NCBI GenBank assembly: GCA_964352735.1
Contig: CAYGTC010000015.1
Coordinates: forward strand, 13,618-77,617
Origin: NORP309 sp964352735
Lineage (GTDB): Bacteria > Pseudomonadota > Gammaproteobacteria > Xanthomonadales > Marinicellaceae
Direction: 5' to 3'
Length of the DNA: 64,000 nt
A program made the position numbers and the translations under genes. A model generated the notes under the pieces. That model had not been told where the DNA came from and did no database searches. It was given only the letters and a program-made list of their open reading frames with translations. This document shows, piece by piece, positions 37,487 through 45,159 of this stretch (the first letter of the stretch is position 1; each line of letters opens with the position of its first letter).

Positions 37487-39367
37487 ATGATAACATTTAA
37501 AGAAACCACAGTACTCATTCTTGGCATAATGCTTGTTGGTTTTCTATACATCATGAAAAATTCTGAGCAATTTCTGACACTCACAGACAACACTGTGATT
37601 GAAAAAAGCTTAGGAATAGATTTATTACCTACAGAGAAAATAGATACATTTGACCCAACAATACAATTTGTTAAGGTTGAAAACAACTTGGATATCCCTG
37701 CCTGGACAATTGATCTGGGCCCATTAGAAACCTCAACCATCGAAGACTTAGCCAAAGCCATTCAACAATCCATAACTGATGAAAAATATTTTACACCGGA
37801 AAATGACAACGCTTTGTTTTATTTTATCAAACTGGAATCTATTAACCCAGAATATGAACAACTCAGTGAATTTAAGCAAAAATTAATGCAACAAATCACT
37901 GTTCAATCACAATTAGCAATCCAACAAAATAATGAACAACAATTAACCACCCTCATAGCGCAATGCAAAACACTTGATAAAGACAATGCCAATATACAAC
38001 CATGGAAAGAAACGTTAACCACCATTAAAACCATTAACAAACTCTACCAACAAGGCATACAAGAGATCAACAATAACAGTGTTGTCAGCAATGGCAATCT
38101 CAGCGCTTGGTATACTGCCAATCAGGCTTTAAGTGTTGATCCCGACAATGAGAAAACTCAGTTATTGGTCGATAAAGTGAACAACATTTTAATTGACACC
38201 GCTCTGCGGGCTGCGGAAGAAAGTGACTTCGTGCTGGCTAATAACAATATTGATCAGGCTATCGAGCTTGATCCAGATTCATACAACATCGAGCAAACCA
38301 TTGAACAAATCTCACAATTGAGACAAAAAAGATATGTGTGGCTTGAGCAACAATTGGCCATAGCTATTGATAGAATTGATATAACCAGGGCTCAGAGAAT
38401 GCTCAACCAACTTAAGGACATCAGCTTAGATCAAGGACAAATTGATGAATACAATGGTGAGATCAACAGGATTAAAACTTATGGAAAATATCAACCGTTA
38501 GCAACTTTTACAGACAGGACTCAGGACAACCAAAATTTACCAACCATGGTGGTTATTCCCACTGGCAGTTATGTTATGGGGTCCTATGATGGTCCAAAAC
38601 ATGAAAAACCACCACACACCATTGACATCAATTATGGCTTTGCTGTGAGTCAACATGAAATTTCTGTCAAAGACTTCAAAAAATTCATTGACAGCACAAA
38701 CTACCAAACAGATGCGGGTAAGAAAAACATATCCAAAATTTATGATTTAAAAACCGGTCGATTAAGAAATAAAACCCGCATCAACTGGCAAAAAGACTTC
38801 ATAGACAAAAAAGCCAAAGACAATGACCCTGTCATTCATGTATCTTGGTATGACGCAGCAGCCTATGCTCAATGGCTCAGTGAACAAACTGGCAAAAAAT
38901 ACCGTTTGTTAACAGAAGCAGAATTTGAATACATCCTCAGAGCAGGCTCAACCAGCAACTATGCATGGGGTAACGGCGACCCTATTGGCATCACCGAAAA
39001 CCTCACTGGCAAATTAGACAGATCTCGAGACAACAGCAGGTTAAGGTGGAAAAAAGGTTTTGAAAAATACAACGATAAGTTCTGGGGCCCATCACCGGTT
39101 GGTAGCTTCACACAAAATCCATTTAAACTATTTGACACTGTCGGTAATGTGATGGAATGGGTCACAGACTGTTGGCATGATTCCTACACCAGAGCCCCGT
39201 TAAATGGCAGTGCATGGGTCAATCCCGGATGTGAGGACCGCGTCATTAGGGGCGGCAGTTGGAGCAGCGCAAAAAATGAATTTTTATCAAGCCATCGCTT
39301 CAAAGCCAAAGCAAATTTTACCGACGCGCGCTTGGGCTTCCGTATTGCCGTTGAATTATTACCATAA
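37487..39367 (+). CDS. Membrane-anchored SUMF1-fold (FGE-like) protein
   Basis: 626 residues. An N-terminal transmembrane anchor (about 7-24) is followed by a helical, Gln/Asn-rich TPR-like region (about 80-330). A C-terminal formylglycine-generating-enzyme-fold domain (about 355-626) contains VVIPTGSYVMGS, HVSWYDAAAYAQWLS, VGNVMEWVTDCW, RVIRGGSWSS and RLGFRIAVE. The catalytic cysteines of true formylglycine-generating enzymes, normally just after GGSW, are absent here. A binding or structural role, as in many bacterial SUMF1-fold proteins, is therefore more likely than sulfatase activation. It forms a likely pair with the upstream nucleotidase. Confidence 0.85.
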   Translation: MITFKETTVLILGIMLVGFLYIMKNSEQFLTLTDNTVIEKSLGIDLLPTEKIDTFDPTIQFVKVENNLDIPAWTIDLGPLETSTIEDLAKAIQQSITDEKYFTPENDNALFYFIKLESINPEYEQLSEFKQKLMQQITVQSQLAIQQNNEQQLTTLIAQCKTLDKDNANIQPWKETLTTIKTINKLYQQGIQEINNNSVVSNGNLSAWYTANQALSVDPDNEKTQLLVDKVNNILIDTALRAAEESDFVLANNNIDQAIELDPDSYNIEQTIEQISQLRQKRYVWLEQQLAIAIDRIDITRAQRMLNQLKDISLDQGQIDEYNGEINRIKTYGKYQPLATFTDRTQDNQNLPTMVVIPTGSYVMGSYDGPKHEKPPHTIDINYGFAVSQHEISVKDFKKFIDSTNYQTDAGKKNISKIYDLKTGRLRNKTRINWQKDFIDKKAKDNDPVIHVSWYDAAAYAQWLSEQTGKKYRLLTEAEFEYILRAGSTSNYAWGNGDPIGITENLTGKLDRSRDNSRLRWKKGFEKYNDKFWGPSPVGSFTQNPFKLFDTVGNVMEWVTDCWHDSYTRAPLNGSAWVNPGCEDRVIRGGSWSSAKNEFLSSHRFKAKANFTDARLGFRIAVELLP

Positions 39368-39470
39368 TTCAATAATGCTCCAAATCTCAAAAAAGATAAA
39401 AAAAACACAATTTTCACTCGATTTTCTTGAACTAAAATTCTCAATCATTATACTTGTCATCCTTGAATGT

Positions 39471-39555
39471 GCCGGGGTGGCGGAACTGGTAGACGCGCCG
39501 GATTCAAAATCCGGTTTCTTCGGAAGTGCGAGTTCGATTCTCGCCCTCGGTACCA
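39471..39555 (+). tRNA. tRNA-Leu (anticodon CAA)
   Basis: 85 nt with a long variable arm and encoded CCA. The anticodon stem CCGGA/TCCGG encloses loop TTCAAAA, giving anticodon CAA. The T arm GCGAG-TTCGATT-CTCGC is perfect. A terminator follows within 25 bp. Confidence 0.95.
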
Positions 39556-39578
39556 TTTAACACCTATCAGACAATACC

Positions 39579-39603
39579 AAGAGCTTTCATAGCTCTTTTT
39601 TTT
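39579..39603 (+). terminator. Rho-independent terminator after tRNA-Leu
   Basis: A 7-bp stem, aagagct/agctctt, with a 5-base loop runs directly into eight or more Ts. Confidence 0.85.
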
Positions 39604-39979
39604 CGCCCAAAATAACGTTATACCTAGCTTTGAGCCTGTTACAAATTTTTAGCAGTCATAACAGTAGAGTCCTCTCTATTTGAACAAATATCTTTCCTGT
39701 TCCCGAGTATTATTAGTACATTGTCTTTATTCATGTTACCAATATAGCCAGTCAATAATATTAATAGTTATCACAATTCCATTTCTAGCTCGTTAATTTG
39801 TCTTTTTGCTTCGCTATAATAGAACGGGTTATCGAATATCAATGTTTTTTTACCCAAAATTCGCTATTTTATATTCACAGTTACTTTATACAAAATAATT
39901 CATTTCAAAAACAAGTACCTAGAATGTTTGTGCAAAATATCGCACAGCAAAATATAAACTGATCTGTAGAATATGATCC
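39604..39979. other. Intergenic region upstream of the SOS-type cassette
   Basis: About 375 bp of AT-rich sequence without a credible ORF. A TATAAT hexamer occurs near 39816 but lacks a good -35 box. I searched by eye for a CTGT-N8-ACAG LexA box and found none convincing. I also see no second copy of the tRNA-Leu 3' end. Confidence 0.4.
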
Positions 39980-40636
39980 ATGTGTGGTGCTTACTCAACT
40001 ATCAATAATCCATTTGTCGGTGATTTAGAAGAAATGCTCAAAGTGTCTGAAATTGAAGACAGGGGCATAAGAGTACCGGCTGCGTCAATACAAATCATTC
40101 CTCAATCAAAATCCAGGCCCCTAATTAATGCAACATGGTGGTTAATGCTAAACCCCGATGGAAAAGCCAATTATAAATATGCCACATTTAACAGCCGATC
40201 AGATAAGTTGCACACAAGCCGATTGACAAAAGGGTTGTTCAAACAATTCCGATGTATCATACCTGCCACAGGTTTTATTGAGGGCCAAAATAAAAAGTAC
40301 CATTTGCTTGAACGCTCAGAGAGTGCGCTTGCATTAGGGGGCGTTTGTAAAACGTATCAAATTGATGGAGAACAAGTTGTCACGGCATCAATCATCACAT
40401 GTCCTGGAGGCAACCCCAAGTTAGATAATATACATAAAAAATCATTGCCCTTAATTCTTGACCATAACAATAAAGATTTGATTAACATGTGGTTAAGCCC
40501 AGATGTAACAGACAGCCATGTGTTTGATGATCTATTAGTAAACTCACTTAGTGTTGATTTAATAGCTACGCCAATAACAAAAGCCAGAGATTTAACCCCC
40601 ATAGACAAACCTAGAGAGATAAAAGCCGATGTCTAA
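39980..40636 (+). CDS. yedK: SRAP/HMCES-family protein (YedK-like)
   Basis: Protects abasic sites in single-stranded DNA by forming a thiazolidine crosslink through Cys2. 218 residues. After removal of Met1 the catalytic Cys2 is exposed (MCGAYS). The other active-site residues fit: Asn71 (YATFNSRSD), Glu101 (PATGFIEG) and His152 (NIHKKSLP). The usual HxRMP motif is degenerate (HKKSLP). It overlaps the umuD start by 8 bp, making a damage-response operon. Confidence 0.93.
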   Translation: MCGAYSTINNPFVGDLEEMLKVSEIEDRGIRVPAASIQIIPQSKSRPLINATWWLMLNPDGKANYKYATFNSRSDKLHTSRLTKGLFKQFRCIIPATGFIEGQNKKYHLLERSESALALGGVCKTYQIDGEQVVTASIITCPGGNPKLDNIHKKSLPLILDHNNKDLINMWLSPDVTDSHVFDDLLVNSLSVDLIATPITKARDLTPIDKPREIKADV

Positions 40637-41048
40637 AGTCACAATATTAATGCCAATTAAAGCCAGCATGGAATTGCCCTTGTATGAAACATCTGTGCCA
40701 GCAGGCTTTCCTTCGCCAGCTGAAGAATACCTTGGCGAAAAACTAGATTTGAATGAATATTTAATTAAAAACCCTATCGCTTCATTCTTTGCCAAAGTCG
40801 AAGGTGATAGCATGGTTGATGCAGGAATATTTGAAGGTGATTTGGTAGTTGTTGATAGATCACTGACTGCAAAACATGGTAACATTGTCATTGCCGCGGT
40901 TAACAATGAATTGACCATAAAACGCCTGTGTACCAAAGATGGTATTAAGTTAATACCCGAAAATCAAGATTATCAACCCATTGTCATGAGTGGTGAAAAT
41001 GAATTGGTGATTTGGGGTGTTGTTACATCACTGGTTCGCAAGTTTTGA
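40629..41048 (+). CDS. umuD: UmuD-like S24 peptidase
   Basis: Self-cleaving accessory subunit of polymerase V. 139 residues, as in E. coli. The predicted cleavage site is Ala25-Gly26 (VPAGFPSP). The catalytic dyad is Ser61 (VEGDSMVDAG) and Lys98 (ELTIKRL), one residue offset from E. coli numbering. It overlaps yedK and is followed 2 bp later by a lipoprotein gene. Confidence 0.95.
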   Translation: MSKVTILMPIKASMELPLYETSVPAGFPSPAEEYLGEKLDLNEYLIKNPIASFFAKVEGDSMVDAGIFEGDLVVVDRSLTAKHGNIVIAAVNNELTIKRLCTKDGIKLIPENQDYQPIVMSGENELVIWGVVTSLVRKF

Positions 41049-41050
41049 AA

Positions 41051-41413
41051 ATGAATAAACTTATTATGGCGTTTTTTATTATTGCAGTACTTATGCTTTC
41101 AAGCTGTGCAAAATTGCCAATGAAAAACCCAATAAAAATGATGCCTGATGGCATTGTTGAAACCATTGATTTAGCGAGTCAAGGTGAAAATAAATATCTG
41201 TTACATTTAAGGATAAGCGCCACATTTGAGATGGGCCGCATTGACTTTGAACCCCGTCTACAGCATGAAGCAGAACAAAAAGCTCATGATTTGTGTTTAA
41301 AAGGCATAAAACACATTGAAAAACGGTTTGAAGAAATAACCGTATTGGATTACGCTAAAGATGGTTACAATTTATTAAACAACATGTACGCACACATTGA
41401 GTGTCAAAAATGA
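41051..41413 (+). CDS. Small lipoprotein inside the umuDC operon
   Basis: 120 residues, not recognised. The signal peptide MNKLIMAFFIIAVLMLSSC has a good lipobox (LSSC). The mature part contains a strand-rich middle (YLLHLRISATFEMGRIDFEP) and helices with two cysteines (DLCLKG and the C-terminal IECQK). It begins 2 bp after umuD, and its stop overlaps the umuC start in an ATGA junction. It is therefore translated with the mutasome genes. An envelope lipoprotein in this position is unexpected; a role is not evident. Confidence 0.82.
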   Translation: MNKLIMAFFIIAVLMLSSCAKLPMKNPIKMMPDGIVETIDLASQGENKYLLHLRISATFEMGRIDFEPRLQHEAEQKAHDLCLKGIKHIEKRFEEITVLDYAKDGYNLLNNMYAHIECQK

Positions 41414-42666
41414 TAGCTTTATGTGATGTCAATAATTTCTACATCAGTTGTGAGCGGATCTTTAATCCAGCACTCTGGCATCAACCGGTTATTGTCTTAA
41501 GCAACAATGATGGTTGCGCAGTAGCTCGCTCAAATGAAGTCAAAGCACTTGGTGTCAAAATGGGTGCACCGCTATTCAAAATCAGAGATTTGATTCATCA
41601 CCATAACATTCAGGTTTTATCATCGAATTATGCGCTTTATGGTGATATGTCTCAAAGGGTTGATAACATCATTGGCTTTTACTCCGATCAAATTGAAAAC
41701 TATAGCATTGATGAATGCTTCATTGGTTTTAAAGGGCATGAGCATTTAAATCTAGTGAGGCATTGTCAGAGAATGAAACGTCACATATTCAAATGGCTTG
41801 GCCTTCCTGTGTGCATTGGTTTAGCACCAACCAAAACCCTTGCAAAAATAGCAAATCACCATGCAAAAAAACTTAATGTATTTGGTGGCGTGCTTGAACT
41901 CAGTAGCCCTTTACACATCAAAAATGCTCTTGAGAATCTACCAGTGCGTGAAATATGGGGCGTTGGTGGCCGTACTGGCCAACACCTTAATGACATTGGT
42001 ATTAAAACAGCTTTACAACTGCGTGATGCAGATATTAAATCAATGCGTAAAAGATTTTCAGTGGTGATGGAACGCACAATTATGGAGTTAAGAGGTATTA
42101 GCTGTATTGAGTTTGATGCTGATCCAGAGAAGAAAAAACAAATCATTTGTACTCGCTCTTTTGGCGAAACTGTTCACGATATTGAATTACTGAAAGAGTC
42201 AATCACTTATCATGTGACACGTGCTTGTGTAAATCTCCGAGAGCAAGAATCTAAAGCCAAAAGCATTACGATTGGTATCAGAACAAATGCGTTCAACCCA
42301 AATGCCAAACAACACGCCAGTTCAATCACTGTGAAATTGCCACAGGCATCAAGCCATACACAACACTTTATTAATGCAGCTATTCAAGGACTTGGACGCA
42401 TTTATAAAAAAGGCTTTGGATATAAAAAAGCGGGTATAGTGCTCAACGATATATCAGATCATGACATGGTGCAACCAGATTTATTTATGCAGTTACCAAA
42501 ACACAATGATGGCTTAATGACAGTACTTGACCAGATTAATAACAGATTTGGCAAAGGCACTTTAAGGAGTGGTCAAGAAGGTTTTGGTGATGGTTGGATG
42601 ATGAAATCAGAAATCAAATCACCAGCTTATACAACACGCTTTAGTGATGTCGTTACCGTGAATTAG
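41410..42666 (+). CDS. umuC: DNA polymerase V catalytic subunit UmuC
   Basis: Y-family translesion polymerase, 418 residues. I use the ATG at 41410 (MIALCDVNNFY), which forms an ATGA overlap with the lipoprotein stop; a GTG three codons earlier is possible. The catalytic acidic motifs are ALCDVNNFY and YSIDECFI. NDGCAVARSNEVKALG and the helix-hairpin-helix region (IWGVGGRTGQHL) are conserved. The C-terminal UmuC-specific domain is complete (SGQEGFGDGWMMKSEIKSP). Confidence 0.96.
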   Translation: MIALCDVNNFYISCERIFNPALWHQPVIVLSNNDGCAVARSNEVKALGVKMGAPLFKIRDLIHHHNIQVLSSNYALYGDMSQRVDNIIGFYSDQIENYSIDECFIGFKGHEHLNLVRHCQRMKRHIFKWLGLPVCIGLAPTKTLAKIANHHAKKLNVFGGVLELSSPLHIKNALENLPVREIWGVGGRTGQHLNDIGIKTALQLRDADIKSMRKRFSVVMERTIMELRGISCIEFDADPEKKKQIICTRSFGETVHDIELLKESITYHVTRACVNLREQESKAKSITIGIRTNAFNPNAKQHASSITVKLPQASSHTQHFINAAIQGLGRIYKKGFGYKKAGIVLNDISDHDMVQPDLFMQLPKHNDGLMTVLDQINNRFGKGTLRSGQEGFGDGWMMKSEIKSPAYTTRFSDVVTVN

Positions 42667-42738
42667 CAAAGTGTCATTAAACAGTCCTATCAAAACATTG
42701 TTTTTTTAATGATTTTATCCCACTATAAAATATAGTAA

Positions 42739-43044
42739 ACACCGGAACAATCCGATTACACCTCCATTCAAGAGAGAATTACACAGAAAAATACCAAACT
42801 GTTGACGTTTCATCAAGATGGCATTCCGTTTTATCTTACCGATTATATCGCGATGGTTGATTACACTGGTCAAGCTCAGTTAGAAAATAAACGAGGGCAT
42901 ATACCACAAGAAATCGCCGATGTTTTTATACGCCTCAACCTCAATCCCGATAGTTGGTTTGATGAACTGAAACATTTTAGATCCAATGGCAGAACGGCAG
43001 TTGACACCAGCCTGCAAATTCAAACGTGCAAACCACATCATTAA
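42739..43044 (+). pseudogene. C-terminal remnant of a Y1-type transposase
   Basis: The frame is open from the codon after a TAA at 42736. It reads TPEQSDYTSIQERI, then GIPFYLTDYIAMVDYTGQA and ENKRGHIPQEIA. These match the C-terminal half of the IS200/REP-associated (COG1943) transposase family as I know it. The catalytic N-terminal part with HxH and Tyr is missing, and there is no proper start codon. It is a relic of an inserted element after umuC. The end (RSNGRTAVDTSLQIQTC) looks degraded. Confidence 0.75.
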
Positions 43045-43227
43045 AATAAATCATCTCGTTTTAATTTATTTTGCTACTTCTAGGAAATGCCTGTCCTGGC
43101 TACCTTTCCCCAATCATGCGTGATTTGATTTTTTTGCTAGCCCTAATCATTAAAATGTAAGCACAACGAAAATTAATATTAAGTTGGTATATAATCAATT
43201 TAATTAAAACTAAACGAACAATATCAA

Positions 43228-43608
43228 ATGGTAAAACCACAAAGTATCAAAATTTCTTCAATCGCTTTTATAATCTCATTTATCATTAGCTTAGCTTCTC
43301 TCTCTATTGGATTAGTAACTATTCCAGAAATGCGGTCTGGTCCAGTTATAATTTTCTTTCTAGCTTTTTTAACATTTCTATTCTTTATTCTGTACAAAAT
43401 TAATAATTCAAAAAACTGGGCTAGAATAGTTTTGACCATTTTTTCAGTTTATGGAGTTTATGCACAATTATTTGATCCTAACCCCCAAAATATTGATATC
43501 CCAATGCTTATAAATGTTTTTAATTATATAGGTGTTGTCACGATTACGATTGGATTAATTTATTTGTATATTCCTTCATCTAATATTTGGTTTAAGGCAA
43601 AAGTTTAA
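43228..43608 (+). CDS. Small four-helix membrane protein, unknown
   Basis: 126 residues with four predicted transmembrane helices (about 10-30, 38-57, 64-83 and 98-117). There is no recognisable motif apart from a short loop with DPNPQNIDIP. It has a normal ATG but a weak ribosome site and sits among transposase remnants. It is AT-rich and has no conserved neighbour. Confidence 0.5.
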   Translation: MVKPQSIKISSIAFIISFIISLASLSIGLVTIPEMRSGPVIIFFLAFLTFLFFILYKINNSKNWARIVLTIFSVYGVYAQLFDPNPQNIDIPMLINVFNYIGVVTITIGLIYLYIPSSNIWFKAKV

Positions 43609-43652
43609 AGAAATTACATGGTAGAAATGAAATAAAAAATGTGATGTGAACG

Positions 43653-43937
43653 TTGCTGTTAATCATACTTACATCTTGCAGTATTAATGATGAGAGTTCC
43701 AAAATCAATTCTACTAACAAGATAAAGGGACCTTACTCGGCTAGAATTTCTGCAACAATCTCAGATACCTATCATGTAGCATATGATCCACATGAAGAAA
43801 TGATTTGGTTTTCAGAATATGAAAATTCTCACTTTCACATAGAATCTTCAAAATATGATAGCTATAGTTTTAGACAGGAAAAGACAGGCCCTTTGTGGGA
43901 AATACCCTACACTAAATTCAGCATTTTGCCATTATAG
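43653..43937 (+). CDS. Short lipoprotein-like frame, possibly broken
   Basis: 94 codons starting at TTG. It begins MLLIILTSC, with a lipobox but a hydrophobic leader too short for export, and the frame is closed just upstream by TGA. The 5' end may have been lost or frameshifted. The remainder (YSARISATISDTYHVAYDP, MIWFSEYENSHFHIESS) is not recognised. It could be a decayed gene. Confidence 0.35.
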   Translation: MLLIILTSCSINDESSKINSTNKIKGPYSARISATISDTYHVAYDPHEEMIWFSEYENSHFHIESSKYDSYSFRQEKTGPLWEIPYTKFSILPL

Positions 43938-43981
43938 TTCTCAAGCGACTTTGTTATTCTATGCTAAACAAGAAGTAACAA

Positions 43982-44160
43982 ATGACAAAAGCACGTAAAT
44001 ATCAAATATAAGTAGAAGACACACCCTATTATCACCTCATCTCACGGTGTGTACGAAGAACTTTTCTTTGTGGCAAAAGCGGTAACCAATCCTTCGAACA
44101 TCGAAGACAGTGGATTGTGGTTCGTATGAAGTTTTTATCATCAATCTTCGCTCGCCATAG
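43982..44160 (+). pseudogene. N-terminal remnant of a Y1-type transposase
   Basis: Translation from the ATG gives MTKARKYQI, a stop codon, then VEDTPYYHLISRCVRRTFLC and SFEHRRQWI. These are the N-terminal hallmarks of the same COG1943 transposase family as the 42.7-kb remnant. The sequence has an in-frame stop at codon 10 and ends near LSSIFARHR, before the region where the HxH motif normally lies. It lies downstream of the C-terminal relic, so the two pieces come from different copies or a rearranged element. Confidence 0.75.
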
Positions 44161-44296
44161 ATATTTTCACATTATCACAATTAGCATATCATTAAAAGTA
44201 TATATTTGTACCTTAACAAAAACTAGAAAGTACTGAGGTACCTCATAATGACCCAATAATCCCCCAGCAAATAGAGTTTTCATTCAAGACTTTAAA

Positions 44297-44914
44297 TCAA
44301 CTCGGGTTAAACCCTAACTTTAAGGCTTTAACAACCACTTCTGTTCTATTATTGGCTTGTAATTTTTGAAATAAAGACCGAAGGTGAAGCTTAACGGTTG
44401 TCTCTTCAATAAATAAGTTTTTGGCAATGACCTTATTTGAATGTCCTTTAAATAATTCATTGAGTACTTGCTGTTCCCTCTTGCTTAGATCGCTGTCACC
44501 TTCATTTGGATCATCATCAGGAGCCAGGCAAATTTCAGGAACATATTTGGTACCACTGATAATTAATTTCAAAGTCAAAATCAAAGAGTCTCCATTCATG
44601 GTTTTTGGAATGAACCCTTGTGCACCGAGCTCAAAACTGCGCTCTACTTCTTGTTTCTTAACATCGCCTGAGATCATGGCAATTGGAATCTTGGGAAAAG
44701 CTTTTGCTACGGTTTCAATACTCTGTAAATTATTCATTCCTGGCATATTGACATCCAACAGAATTAAATCAAAATCAGCTTGTTGCTGAAGAATTTCTAG
44801 CGCTTGTGGAATATCACAAGCTTGAACAACTTTCGTTTTTCTATCATCTCTGGTAATTAAACTTGAAATGGCATCTCGTACTAAATCATGATCATCTGCT
44901 ATCAGTATTTTCAT
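44297..44914 (-). CDS. NarL/LuxR-family response regulator
   Basis: 205 residues from the ATG at 44914 (MKILIADDHD). The receiver domain (about 1-120) has Asp7-Asp8, phospho-acceptor Asp54 (LILLDVNMPGM), a Ser switch residue (AMISGD) and Lys in FIPKTMNG. The C-terminal HTH (about 145-200) has SKREQQVLNELFKGHSNKVIAK and IEETTVKLHLRSLFQKL. It is on the same strand as, and 245 bp downstream of, the H-NOX-linked hybrid kinase, and is a likely partner. The gap contains a dispersed repeat. Confidence 0.92.
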   Translation of the reverse strand: MKILIADDHDLVRDAISSLITRDDRKTKVVQACDIPQALEILQQQADFDLILLDVNMPGMNNLQSIETVAKAFPKIPIAMISGDVKKQEVERSFELGAQGFIPKTMNGDSLILTLKLIISGTKYVPEICLAPDDDPNEGDSDLSKREQQVLNELFKGHSNKVIAKNLFIEETTVKLHLRSLFQKLQANNRTEVVVKALKLGFNPS

Positions 44915-45011
44915 TAAATATAACAATATGTAGGGATTGGATTGGATTAACATATCACGCGGCACTTAACGGGTCAAGAAGCATGTATTTTCTATGACTC
45001 TATAATCTAGT

Positions 45012-45087
45012 CCGAATATTTCATCAAAACGGTAAAAAAATTAATTTTGTCCATAAAAAACATCGAGTTAAACGAGTTTTTTAAAAG
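45012..45087 (+). repeat. Dispersed repeat, copy A
   Basis: Begins with 26 bp identical to 54225 onward (ccgaatatttcatcaaaacg plus ggtaaa) and remains recognisably similar for about 75 bp, with a second conserved block gagttaaacga. It lies between the response-regulator and kinase genes. It does not encode an obvious product. Confidence 0.7.
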
Positions 45088-45159
45088 CAAATATATGAAT
45101 ACCTATCAGATATCAAGTATTATTCATGATGAGATAGTGGTTTCGGACATATATTCGGC

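Noticed and set aside
39810..39990. Possible LexA box before the yedK-umuD operon
   Set aside because: No sequence fits CTGT-N8-ACAG well; the LexA motif of this lineage is unknown to me.
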